From positions 14,665,983-14,729,982 of the forward strand of contig CM067568.1 in the NCBI GenBank assembly GCA_034336665.1: a stretch of DNA of 64,000 bases, given 5' to 3'. The translations under genes and the position numbers were made by a program. The notes beneath the pieces were generated by a model. The model was not told where the DNA came from. It searched no databases and saw nothing but the letters and a program-made list of their open reading frames with translations. Numbering within the stretch: the stretch's first letter is position 1; every line of letters starts with the position of its first letter. The DNA comes from Luscinia megarhynchos (Eukaryota; Chordata; Aves; Passeriformes; Turdidae). Positions 13,926 through 25,002 of the stretch are shown one piece after another.

Positions 13926-14175
13926 TTGCTACAAGGGATGCTTCTAACACAGGATCTGTTAATCTGGTTTTGAGTTCAGTACATTAAACAACTGACTGTT
14001 TTAACCTACAAAACATTTACTACTTTTTTCAAGAGCAATGTGGACTGCTTTGTGTACACACACTGGATGTGCACTGCACTCACAGAAATCAAGTATGCTA
14101 TTAAAAAAAATTCTTTATAGTTACACAATATTAACAGTTTTTGAAGTTCAGATTGATCCTAAATTACCTTTCATT
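13926..14175 (+). repeat. Right copy of the ~250-bp direct repeat flanking the ERVL remnant
   Basis: Counterpart of 12289-12540. It begins TTGCTACAAGGGATGC directly after the LTR and ends at CCTTTCATT. After that the two loci diverge completely: retroviral sequence follows the left copy and unique DNA follows the right. This is the arrangement expected if the host segment was duplicated when the retroviral fragment entered. Confidence 0.85.
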
Positions 14176-16439
14176 AACAAGATGTTCACTGCAAGCAGTA
14201 AAGAACAGAAATACTAATTGCAGTGGGAACTTTCAGTCCGTAGAGTTTAAAACTGAAACTGAACTACAAAAATTAGGAAAATACATGAACTGAGCTTTGG
14301 TTCAACCAGAAGCTTGATAAAGACTGAGGGGTGTTTGTATTGGCAATTATGAGTTGAGGATTTCTGTGGACTGGTACACTTGTAAAGTTGCATCAGAAAT
14401 TCAGTAAATTACTGACATACAGAAATATACACACATACATATACATATTCTGCCTAAACAGTAACATCTCCAACCTGAACAAGCCTTTTGGCAGATCAAG
14501 ACTGGGAGGGTTTTGTTTTTAGAAAGAGAGAATTAAAACAAGGGCTGCCCAGGACCACATTCTGCCCTGAAGCTCTGACTGATTTTTTTTTCATGTTATG
14601 TAGTTTATCAGGATCTTATCCACGGAATAGTTTGCTAAATTAGCAGCTCAAACAGAATAGATTGCATTAAATGTTGTGGGTCAGGGGAAAATTAATTCCA
14701 AAGTTTTAAACTCCCAAGCCCAAATCCTGCACTTACATTACTGTGGATTTACGCCAGTGTAAATGAGAGAAGAATTTGGCCCCTGACCTTTTCCAAGCAG
14801 GTCATTATAGTTGAAATAGTAACTGATCTTAGAAAAACATTTTTGCTGCGAGGTATTTATTTCTGTATAAAGGTTTATGGAACATCATATTCTTTGCCCT
14901 TTAAGACTGATACTCACATATGTAAACACCACTGGGCCATAGCTTAATCCAGCCTCTCTAAATCTGGCTAAAACAATGGAAATATCTTCTGAAACCATTG
15001 TGGGTTATATCCAATATAGTTAAAAACATCTGACTGCAACCGCAAATATGCTGGTATTTGGTTGTGCTATAAAAACATTTTTATGTCAAATACAACTGGG
15101 ACTAATACAGTAAACTACAAGTATGGTTAACCCTTGGAATGAACCACATTTAGACACTTGAAAGTTAAGGTAGTCTGCACTGATTACATGCTCTTATGAA
15201 GAGCATAAAATGAATGTAGGGTATAAAAACCTAATTACTAGTATTAATAGAGTAATTGGCACTTCCATAGCACCTCCCATACTATACTATAAACATACCA
15301 GCAATGTGATCAACTCTGCAGCTACTTGCTCTCCTGAGTGCTCAAGACAAAACTGAGCCCAAATGCTGCTTGTTAAGTGAATAAACCTGTGCCCTATTTC
15401 CCTCCACACCTACATGTGCTCCAGTGCACACACTCACACAAGGAGCCATTTCAGTGCTCACCAGAATCAGAGGGCTCTAATCAGTGCTTAGAAAAGCACC
15501 AAGGAGGAGAGAAAAGGACAGCTGAGTTAGGTGGGGCTGCAAGGGGAGTGTTTAGCTGGCACAGAATGGTATTACACAGAAAGGCAGGTTGGACACTTGG
15601 TTACTACAAAAAAAAAACCAAACAACCAAAATCCAAAAAGCACTTAAATAGAAGTAATTGAGATTTTTTGCTGAGAAAAACGTTTTCCAAGTAAGACAGA
15701 ATAGTACTGAGTATAGTGCAGGGCCTTGGGTTTGCTGCCTGGGCTGCTGTGACAGAGCTATTCAGTCTACCAGCTGTTCAATATACAAATTATGGAAATG
15801 TTTGTGGTGCATGTATAAAATGTATTTGTAAGATAATGTATATCTTTAAATAAAACTGGTATCTGAGAGTTAAACTCATATAAATGTTTAATATAAAATA
15901 ACAAGAGATGCTCAGGAACCCATGTACCATTACCTAAAAGGACTCAAGAACTGCAAATTCTACATCTCATGAAAAAACTTTTCGACAGAGGCTGCTGACA
16001 AGTCTTGCTTTGGTGATGAAGAAGATACTATCCTTAACTGCCCCCTCTGGTGACACTGCTGGACTTAAAGCAAAATAGGCAGAAGGGAGCACTGTGCCAC
16101 TCCAGGGACATTTGCCTGTCAGTACAGGCACTACAGCTCAAAACCCTGATCTTTCTTCAGGGCAGATTCTCAAATACTTGATTAAGCACAGCTTCCACAC
16201 TTGCACCATGTCACTGCTTTGGAAATCTGTATTTGTCCTGTATTATATTAATAAAATATTGATTATGTACAAGATGTTTGTTTCATTCTCTGTGCCATTC
16301 CTCTCTTCTCTATACAGCATCTGGGAAATGAATGGAAGCTTCTATCCATAGATACTCCTTATCTCTTCCCTGATTGGTAACAGCCAATTCAGTGCACACC
16401 CTGTATAAAGCAAGGAGGTTTCTCTCTGTATGAATTGCT
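14176..16439. other. Intron 15 stretch with one palindromic-repeat fragment
   Basis: Apart from 14714-14786 and an A-rich patch near 15608-15640, nothing recognised. Confidence 0.7.
14714..14786. repeat. Fragment of an old palindromic amniote repeat (MITE-like)
   Basis: The ends are inverted: GCCCAAATCCTGCACTTAC on the left against GAGAGAAGAATTTGGCCCC on the right. The interior GGATTTACGCCAGTGTAAAT is a phrase I recall from ancient repeats of turtles, crocodilians and birds. About 73 bp, diverged. Confidence 0.5.
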
Positions 16440-16740
16440 CCTCATTTACTGACACTAAATTTCACCTGCCATTCAGTGTCATGCACACATAATCTTGGAT
16501 CACTGGCAAATACTGTCATCTCAGCGTTGTGCAGATCACTCATGAATATGTTGAACAGCTCAAGCTCCAGGCCAGATCCCTGTGGGAATACACCATTACC
16601 TTCCTAGCCATTTACTCACAGCCATTGCTTCCCATCTTTCAAATCCATGGGGGATCCATGAGATTATTCTGAGAGGGTTTAAGAGTCCTTTAGCAGGGAA
16701 CTTGTCAAGCCCCTCTGGCAATCCATATCCAGCATTTCAA
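16440..16740 (-). mobile_element. Decayed CR1-like LINE reverse-transcriptase fragment
   Basis: On the minus strand, DCQRGLDKFPAKGLL (16685-16730) aligns with the LINE block usually reading DFxKAFDxVPHxxLL. It is followed, after sequence loss, by GVFPQGSGLELELFNIFMSDL and, at the catalytic box, FASD in place of FADD. WQVKFSVSK near 16442-16470 matches the WQMKFNVxK segment just after that box. Order and spacing fit a CR1-clade ORF2. One catalytic Asp is altered and several stops interrupt it, so it is an old fossil. Confidence 0.7.
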
Positions 16741-19700
16741 ATAGGTCACTCCTGTCCATGTGAGTGGTGGCTCCTGTATGTCCAATAATTACACTATTCC
16801 CTGACTGGGAAGTCATTAAAATATGTTTTCCTACTATAATATAAATGTCAGTTTTACACTTCTAAAATAAATAAACAGGGCTGCTATGGATTTCAGCAGT
16901 AGTCATTTTACAGTCATGTGTAGGAACAGTGCAAATAAGATAACCTTCTCCAGCTGCTGGATAATCCAAACCTGCCTAAGTTTCCTTGACCTTCACTAGG
17001 AAGTCATCGTCAACTTATTTCAATTAATTTACAAATATTAGTGCCATCTGTTTTTGTAGGAAGCAGCCAGTGTTTTCTATTTGTACATTCACTGCAAATC
17101 TTTATCCTCACAGTCTAATTAATTGCATAATTTTAATAAGACCATATATATGTGGCTGAATTCACTAAATACTTAGAGCAGGTCATTCAAGCAAGTTCCT
17201 CACTTGACCTATCCAGCCACACACCAAGTCTCACTGACTTTCTCACAATGTGTGCCTGTGAAGGCTGTGGACAACATCCAAACTTGGACCTGATCCTGCT
17301 CTATTCAATTCAAGGGTAGTGTTTTCAGCAGTACAATAGAAGTATAAATGTGTAGAAGTATAAATGTAGTACTGTGAAACTTTTCAGCTGCTCAGCTAGA
17401 ACTCTCAGCACCTTTCAGACCTAAGCCAACGTCTTAACAGTCATGCAATGAACTTGTATGCTTATAATTCAAATTGCCATATCTGAAAAGATTAAAAGCA
17501 AACACAGTTAATTGCTATTTAGTTTAGCTCAACATTCAGCCCTTTCCTTCCACAACATTGTGATCACATGGTGAGCACTGAGCTCCTGTCTTAGATTAAT
17601 GGTCAATATCCACCACAGCAAGATAACAAATAAGATCTCTTAATGTACTTCATCATTAAGCATCCTTTTAAAAGCAGCTGCCAGCATTGTTAAACTTTCC
17701 AACTCTTTGATACCAGACTGGTTGATCCTTATTTTCCAGTAGAACAGACAGAAGAATGTTTTTTGTTTATCAAGAACTTCAACTGCATTTTGTTAATCAA
17801 GAATATGAACCTCTGGTTCAATACACAATATTGAAGAGCTAAAGTTGTCCTCTACAAAATGAGGAACAAAGTTTTAGTAGCTTATTACAGTGATGCATTT
17901 GCTTGCTTCATGTTTTGACTTGAGTATTTAAACTTAGATTTATATATTCCCATATAGAAAAGCTTGGTGAATTAGGTAAGAAAGCACAATGTGTATTTTG
18001 CTTTTGAATATCAATGAAATAGAGAAGCAGCCTTAATCATGTAACTCCTCTGATCTTCATAATTGAGACCATCCCATTTGTACTGTATCTCAGATGTAAC
18101 TGATGAAAGAAACTGTGTGGGAGGAAATGTGTGGGAGGTGAATTTATTTGTTTTTCAGAGCTACAACAGCAGCTGGTCAGCAGGTTCAGTCCAGTCCTCT
18201 CTAGTCAAAGTAGCTCAGGACCAGTCAGATTGAGATCTTTTATTAGGAGTGGTTTGAGAGGAAATGCAAATTGTTATTCAAAAGCAGACAGCTGGAGGGC
18301 AGGAAAAGTGGAGAGCAGCCATGAACCATTAATATCTACTTGCTAGTCTGGTTAGTTTACCAGTGAGAAAGGAGTGGGACATGTTGTGCCCCTTACTCCT
18401 TACCCACATTTATTTTAGTAGAGTATATATATATACATCCTACTCTACCTATATATGTTTTAAGAAAGGAACAAATCACACCAAAATAAAATTCCTGCCA
18501 AGTTCTGATGAGAAATCCTCCCCCTTCCTGCTCCTCTTCCTTCCCTCAAATGGCCACTGCCAGCACATTAGTGCTGAGCAACAGCTGAGAGGCAGACAGA
18601 GAGCTCAAAACACCCTCAGTGTAACAGCAGTCACTCAGACACAGGAGTGACCCCCACAATAAATATCCTCCTGGCTTCCAGAGATGAAATTAGGAGGATG
18701 AGCTAGCCCAGCTGAGCATGTACATGGAGGACAACACCACATATCTCTGTAGGAATGGAAAGAGCATAGCAAAAGCCCTTTCTGCACTCTTCTGACTGCC
18801 AAATGCCTCAGTTGTGCAGGGGCACCTCTGGTTTCTCCCCAGGCAGAGGGTAGGAACCCCACAGCCTTCTGCTGCAACTGAAGAGAACTTAAAAGCAGAC
18901 TGTGATTTTCAAAGCTGAAGGTAATTTGTTCTGTATCATCTCTAGGCTGCCTTCTTGGAGAACATGTACAGAAAATAAGCTGCACAGTGGAGGAATACCT
19001 TTCATGCCTTCCATACTGGAGCACACAAAGGCTCCAAAGATTTTATTAATTCAATTCATCCGCACTCTCAAACCTTTAGGCAGTGGGGAGTAAGCTATTT
19101 ATCTTTTGGTTTCTTGTAAGGAATTCACACTAGACTCGCTGCTAAATCATTTTCCCTGTACTACTAGTACAGGAAATTAACTATAAATGAACTATGAAAA
19201 CAAATAATTCTGCTGCAATTTTCCACCGATATTACTTTACAGTTTTAGTACATTTAGGAAAAGCAATATAGATTCAAAAGAAGAGTTACAACTTATTTAT
19301 ATACTGATCCTTAAATTATGCCCTTTCCTCTTTCAACAGGCCCTACTTATAAGATCCTTCTTGCTTATTCTGCAGAGGAATACTGAAGCTGGAACCATCC
19401 TTATGACTATAGCACCATAGCATGGTTTCACAGTTGACACTGAAGATAATTTCATTCTGAGACTACTATTTACTGAAATCTGTGAGGGAGGAGATAAAAG
19501 TCAGTTTCTTGTATTCTTTACTATAAAGCAAACAGCTTCTGATATTTGTATAAATGGTGATATTGAGATATTCTGTGCTTTCTCAGTAGTTACTGATTTT
19601 TTTTCATAATTTCCTCCCTGTGCAAACCCTACTGCATTTCTTTAGAAAGATTAAGCACTAAAGATTTATTCCTTCATTAAGGTCCATGTTTTGAAGAAAT

Positions 19701-22700
19701 AAGAGATGGTGTGCTTTAAAGACAGACTATGCAGTTTGTTCTGAAAATGTTTTTCACACAATACACAGGGGTAATTGTGGAGAAGCTCTGCAGTTTGGGG
19801 GGATCTACTCTATAATGTTTGAAATTTCCTTGACAAAGTCTTACACCAACAGATTGTCAAATTATTTGACATAGAAAATCTGCTGAGAGATATTTACTGA
19901 AATATGGTAACTAAAGGTATGCATTCTGCAAGTTGGGGGTTTTTAATATGTATTTACAGAGCAAAGAAATTAGAAATTACAACGCTCTGAGCTGAACACA
20001 AACAGCAAATCTTCAATATTTCCCCACTGTAATGTGCTTATTTTTAGAAATATAAATCCTTTAGCAAATCAGTGATGTGCATTCACATCAGGGCTGGGTT
20101 CTGAAGCACTAAGTGGGAGCTGGAGTGGGCAGCAAACTGGGTGTCTGGCTTGATGGCAAGTGCAAATCTCCTGTGCTGCAAAAAGCAGGCAGCAAACATC
20201 TTGTTCTTCACATTTTACAGCAGAAGAGCCATGTGGAAATGAGGTTTTCCACCACTACAGATTGCAGGCTACAACCCATCAATTTTAATGCAGTTTACCA
20301 TTTAAACAGCTAGGGCCAAGATCTACAGTAAGGATCTGGAGATGAAGTCTTTATAGGCTGAGTGGGAGTAGTGTGTGCTCCTGGTTTTTTTGAAGCAGTA
20401 CAGTGGTAGGTGTTAGAAGTGAAGAAACCAATTTTCTTTGGTCATGTAAAACACGTAAATCTACAAATTGAAATCTCAATTCAAAAGGAGTTTTCTGTGA
20501 GAAATCTTGAACCAGATGTTTTTGTGTAAAGTCCCAGCCTCACTGAATTCAGTGGATAAAACATCAGTTCCTTCCCTAGAGACACCACTTCACTTTCTGT
20601 TCGAATTTGTTCCAAATTAACATTTCCCATACAGAAAATATTTGAAAATAATTCTTTTCCCCCCCTCTTAAAAAAAAAACCAACTTATTTCTCCCCCTCC
20701 CCAGTAGGAATCACTTTTTTATTGCCAGAAGCACTTTGGTCAGACCTACAAAGGAGCTGCAGACAGAAGCCATGAACAGATGTCCTCTTTGGGACCCTGC
20801 TGTGAGTTGGAAGGGGTTACTACTCTCAGCTGCTCAGCACCATTCCATGCTCTCCTCATTAAGGATCACCCCCACTGATGTGCTCATTGAACAGTTTGTA
20901 TGAACACTTCCTACATGGCACAGCTTCAGGCTGAGCCTGTTATCTTGGGAACAGACCAACGATGAGGAAAACAAATGGAGCTGATCTTTGCTTAAAACAA
21001 ATGAGGGAGCTCCTGCACAAGTGGTGTGAGTGCATGGACAGGGCAGCAGCTTTTGGCAGGGGAAGTACAGCAAGTAGCTAAAGACAGGAACTTATTCTGG
21101 TGACATGGCTGGTTTTGAAGAAGTCTCTCCATGGCTCAAACTAGCAGTTTCTCCAGTATGTAATGGATGCAGAGTTGCCCAGACATCAGAGGGAATCTGG
21201 CTCCAAGACGTTCAACTAGAAGAGCATTTGTCCCCGAAGTGGTGTCACAGACATTGAAAACCACTAGGAATTACAGAAAACAGCTACCCAAGCTGCAGTT
21301 CAACAAGAACACAAGTAAATTAATGAAAGTGTAACTCCCCTACAAAAACCACGTTCTGGTAAATTCCTGAGCAGCAGCATCCTCTGACTACTTTACAACT
21401 CTTGGGTGTATTTTGGCCCGTGAAATCTGCCTGATGTGCTGGAACCCAACTGCCCTCACCAGACAAGCAAACAAGCAAACCTCCTTGGCCACGAAATTCT
21501 TTCAGGAATTAAGAAACATTCATAGAGGTTCTCACATCTTCCTAACGACAACAAACAGTTAGTCAAGTTACCTTTGTTAAGCAAACCAATTTTCATTGCT
21601 TTCATTCAAACGGCCTTAAAATAGAATTCTTGCCTGCTTTATTTTGTCAGATGCAAAGAAAACTGAGAAACTGTATCCATTGTTCCTTAAAAGAGCTTAT
21701 TAGTGAAACAAAGACCTTTTTTTTCCAGTGAGTGCTGTTTGCGCAGTTACTTCATGACATTTATTTGGATTCCGTCCCAGGGGAAAAAGGCCAAATTCAG
21801 TTTCAGCACTTGCCTACTACAGCATAAACAGTCATTAGTTAACAGATCTTTTTTGGCGGTCTTTATGTAGCCTCCAACATCAAAGCACGTGATATCCATG
21901 AAATAATCAAAGCAACATATGTACACTGAAGCACTGTACGTACATTATTTTTCAGTAGCCTAGCAATCCTCAGAAATTTGAAGAGGTTCTCCTAGGACTT
22001 GAGCCAAAGCCCTTGGAAGCTGATGCTTTTTTTTTTTCCTTTCCTTTGACTTCAATAGATGCCGAGTCTGGTTGTCAGATAATCACTGCCATGTTAATGG
22101 CAAACTACTTTCCATTTTTGTATTAATTTCCTGCTCGAGGAAGATACAGGACCAAAAGCACTGGAAAATGAAATAATTTGCCCTGTTTCTACACAGGGCA
22201 GAGAAAGCCTGGGTAACAGCAGCCAGAATCCCTCTTAGAGCTTCACTGATTCATCCTAACCATGGCATGGAAGAGTGAGTGGATACTTCCCTTGCCACAG
22301 CTTTTCCCCTTATGAAGGGCAGTACAAAAACCTGCAAAAATCATTGTGGTTTTTGTGCTGTGTCCACTAGAATTGGGAACAATTTATTTTTTCCTCTAAC
22401 ACCAAGCTGCTGGCAGTCATTTCTCCTCCAGGTGCAAGTTTTTAGGGAAATGCTGGCTATCTCAATACTGGCTGTCTCATACTTATCTTTGCCTCCCATT
22501 TTTCTAAATCCTGCTACATTACTGGCACTGCCTATACTTTCAGGTCTTGTGTAACATCACAGATTTTTCTCCAAGTCCTTCAAAGCAGAAAAAAAAAATC
22601 CAACCAAAACTAACAAAGCAATGCATTTTCCAACCCCCTCTTAACATGAACAAGTGACATGAGTCAGGGGAATAACCTTTTCCTGCTGTTAGTAGCAGAG

Positions 22701-22790
22701 AGTCCTTCTGCCCTTGCTCTGCATTTGGTCTTGGGCACTCTGAGATCTGGCTCTTAAACGACAGAGAAATGCATCTATAAAGCAGCAGGT
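16741..22790. other. Intron 15 stretch, mostly unique DNA
   Basis: Contains the 17286 repeat fragment, a 14-bp duplication (TAGAAGTATAAATG twice at 17338-17369) and a TA run at 18422-18436. No gene or transposon otherwise recognised. Confidence 0.7.
17286..17332. repeat. Fragment of an old palindromic amniote repeat
   Basis: GGACCTGATCCTGCTCTATTCAATTCAAGGGTAGTGTTTTCAG resembles the remembered ancient repeat built around CTGATCCTGCTCxxATTGAxTTCAATGG. Only one half is present. Confidence 0.4.
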
Positions 22791-23334
22791 CAGCAGGTCA
22801 AGGGAGGTGATCCTGTCCCTCTGCTCTGCCCTGGTGAGACCCCACTGGAGCACTGTATCCAGCTCTGGGGTCCCAGAATGGGAAGGACATCAACCTGTAG
22901 GAATGAGCCCACAGCAGGTCCACCAGGATGATCAGAGGGATGGAGCATCTCTCCTGTGAGGAAAGGCTGAGAGACTTGGAATTGTTCAGCCTGCAGAGAA
23001 GGCTTCGGGGTGACCTAACTGTGGCCTTCCCACACCTGAAGGGAGAGGGACTATTTACAAGGACAGGTAGTGACAGGACAAGGAGGAATGGCTTCAAACT
23101 GAAAGAAAGGTTTAGATCAGGTATTAGGGAGAAACTGTTTACTGTGAGGCACTGACAGAGGTTGCCCAGAGTTGTGGATGCCCCATCCCTGACAGTGTTC
23201 AAGGCCAGGCTTGATGGGGCTCTGAGCAACCTGATCTACTGAAAGGTGTCTCTGTCCATGGCAGGGGAGCTGAAACTGGATGATCTTTATGATCTCTTTA
23301 AACCCTGGCTATTCCATAATTCTGTGATTCTATG
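22791..23334 (+). mobile_element. CR1 LINE, 5'-truncated copy with intact 3' terminus
   Basis: A typical CR1 tail. It starts in the end of ORF2 (CAGCAGGTCAAGGGAGGTGAT, then CCCCACTGGAGCACTGTATCCAG) and runs through GATCAGAGGGATGGAGCA and the GGTTGCCCAGAG segment. It finishes with the CR1 terminal repeat ATTCTGTGATTCTATG. Internal small deletions are present. About 540 bp long and antisense to KCNQ1. A short CAGCAGGT repetition sits at its left edge. The minus-strand open frame over 22798-23229 is an antisense artefact of this element. Confidence 0.92.
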
Positions 23335-23779
23335 AAAAGTTCACTGTCAGAAATGGTTATTATTTGATGAAGTGAAACCTATTTTCATGACAGAAATTTG
23401 CAATGTGTACTGGCAAAGATGCACAGCAAAGACAAAGTTTTGTTGGAACTGAAAGAGATGGTGGAGTTGGCTTGGGAGGAACATAGATATGGAGAGTAAA
23501 ATCTAAAACTAAATCCCCATAAGAAAAGACCTTAAGTAGTTTATTGTTAGCTGAGTAAAAACAGAATTCTGAAAAAGAGTGTGAGAGAGCAGGAGTTAGT
23601 GCATGGGTAAAGGAGGGTTTAGATTTTACAAGAAGCAACTGATGGAATAAAGACAGTATTCAAAAATATATAAAATCCATGAAGATCAAATAGCAAAACA
23701 TAATTAGTTTTAAAATAAAATAAATTTGAGACATACTTGAAGGTTGAAAATAAAATTAATTTAGTGGAACTATTAAAGG

Positions 23780-23849
23780 CAAGATCCAAATCCCATTGAA
23801 GTTGGTGGAAAGACAATCACCGACTCCTACAGTGTTGGAGCAGGACCAA
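23780..23849. repeat. Fragment of an old palindromic amniote repeat
   Basis: AGATCCAAATCCCATTGAAG on the left and GTGTTGGAGCAGGACCAAAG on the right resemble the two ends of the same ancient palindromic family seen at 17286, with a decayed centre. Confidence 0.4.
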
Positions 23850-24961
23850 AGAGAACAACAAAGAAATTTCCAATGACTGAAAAAGTATCAAGAAAATCTC
23901 AGTGGTTTTTTCACATCTGTGTTTGATAACAAAGAACACTGGTGACATTCATGAAGGATGTGTTTCTGGCTACTAATGAGGACAAAGTGAAGGAATCTGT
24001 GAAGTAACCAAGTACAGGAACAAAATAAAGACAGATAAGTAATGGATTATACCCACAGATGAAGCACAACATTTTTTGAGTTTATCTGTGCACTGTGTAA
24101 TTTTTCCTGCCATATTGAGGAAATTGGTACTCTAGAGCATTTCTGAGTACACTGGGCACCAAATAATTTAATGTCAGTTGCTAAAAGTCAAGTAGAAAGC
24201 TAATATTTTAAATTATTTTTTCCTTTTTAAAGGAATTTTATATATTTCGGCCAAATATTAGTAAATGAAATTGACATTTTTGTCAACACTCCCTTAACAA
24301 AAAACAAGCCATGACATGATTTGCAATGAGACACAGAATATTTGGACTGAAGGTCTGAACACTCTCTTGTTCCTGGTTACTTTTATAAACAAACAAACAA
24401 AAAAAGCCACACCAACAATAAGCAAACTAAAATATTTCTGGATATGAAATACTATGTGTATTGGACATAGAGCACACTCACTAGATTTAAATGTATCATT
24501 ATCAGTATGAGCTTAGGCAAGTCTGAACAAAATACTCAGTATCTTTGTGTGTGAACCTGCCCACTGGCAATCTATGGTTCCTTGTCTCAACACATCCTTA
24601 GGAATTGCAATGGATTGGAAAAGTATAATTTTCTAGGCTATCACCTTCATTATTCTTTCTTATATGCTGGGCTAGTCCTTTGTTCCCACAGGACACTGTC
24701 ACAGCTGAATGCAGAAGTCTGGACTGGTGAATAACTGGGGGTTAACTGCAAGTTGCTAAGGGTGTTCTGTACACTTCTTTTCTGTTAATTGTTTTTTACC
24801 TGTCATGCCTGTTCCAGCTGGAGAAGTTGGGAAAGACAGGACAGACATCAGAGAAGCTGCATATGTACCGCAGTGGAAGAAATAAAGAGGCATTTGCTAA
24901 GGCTATTTAGTAGAAAACCTTCAGTATGTTATTCCTTTGGGTAAAGCAGATAAAACCAGAC

Positions 24962-25002
24962 CATGCAGAGATATAAACATGCAGAGATATAAACATGCAG
25001 AG
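24962..25002 (+). repeat. 16-bp tandem repeat, ~2.6 copies
   Basis: Two perfect copies of CATGCAGAGATATAAA followed by a partial third, CATGCAGAG. A young local duplication, as the copies are identical. Confidence 0.95.

Noticed and set aside
22798..23229. 143-codon minus-strand frame
   Set aside because: It is the antisense reading of the CR1 copy at 22791-23334.
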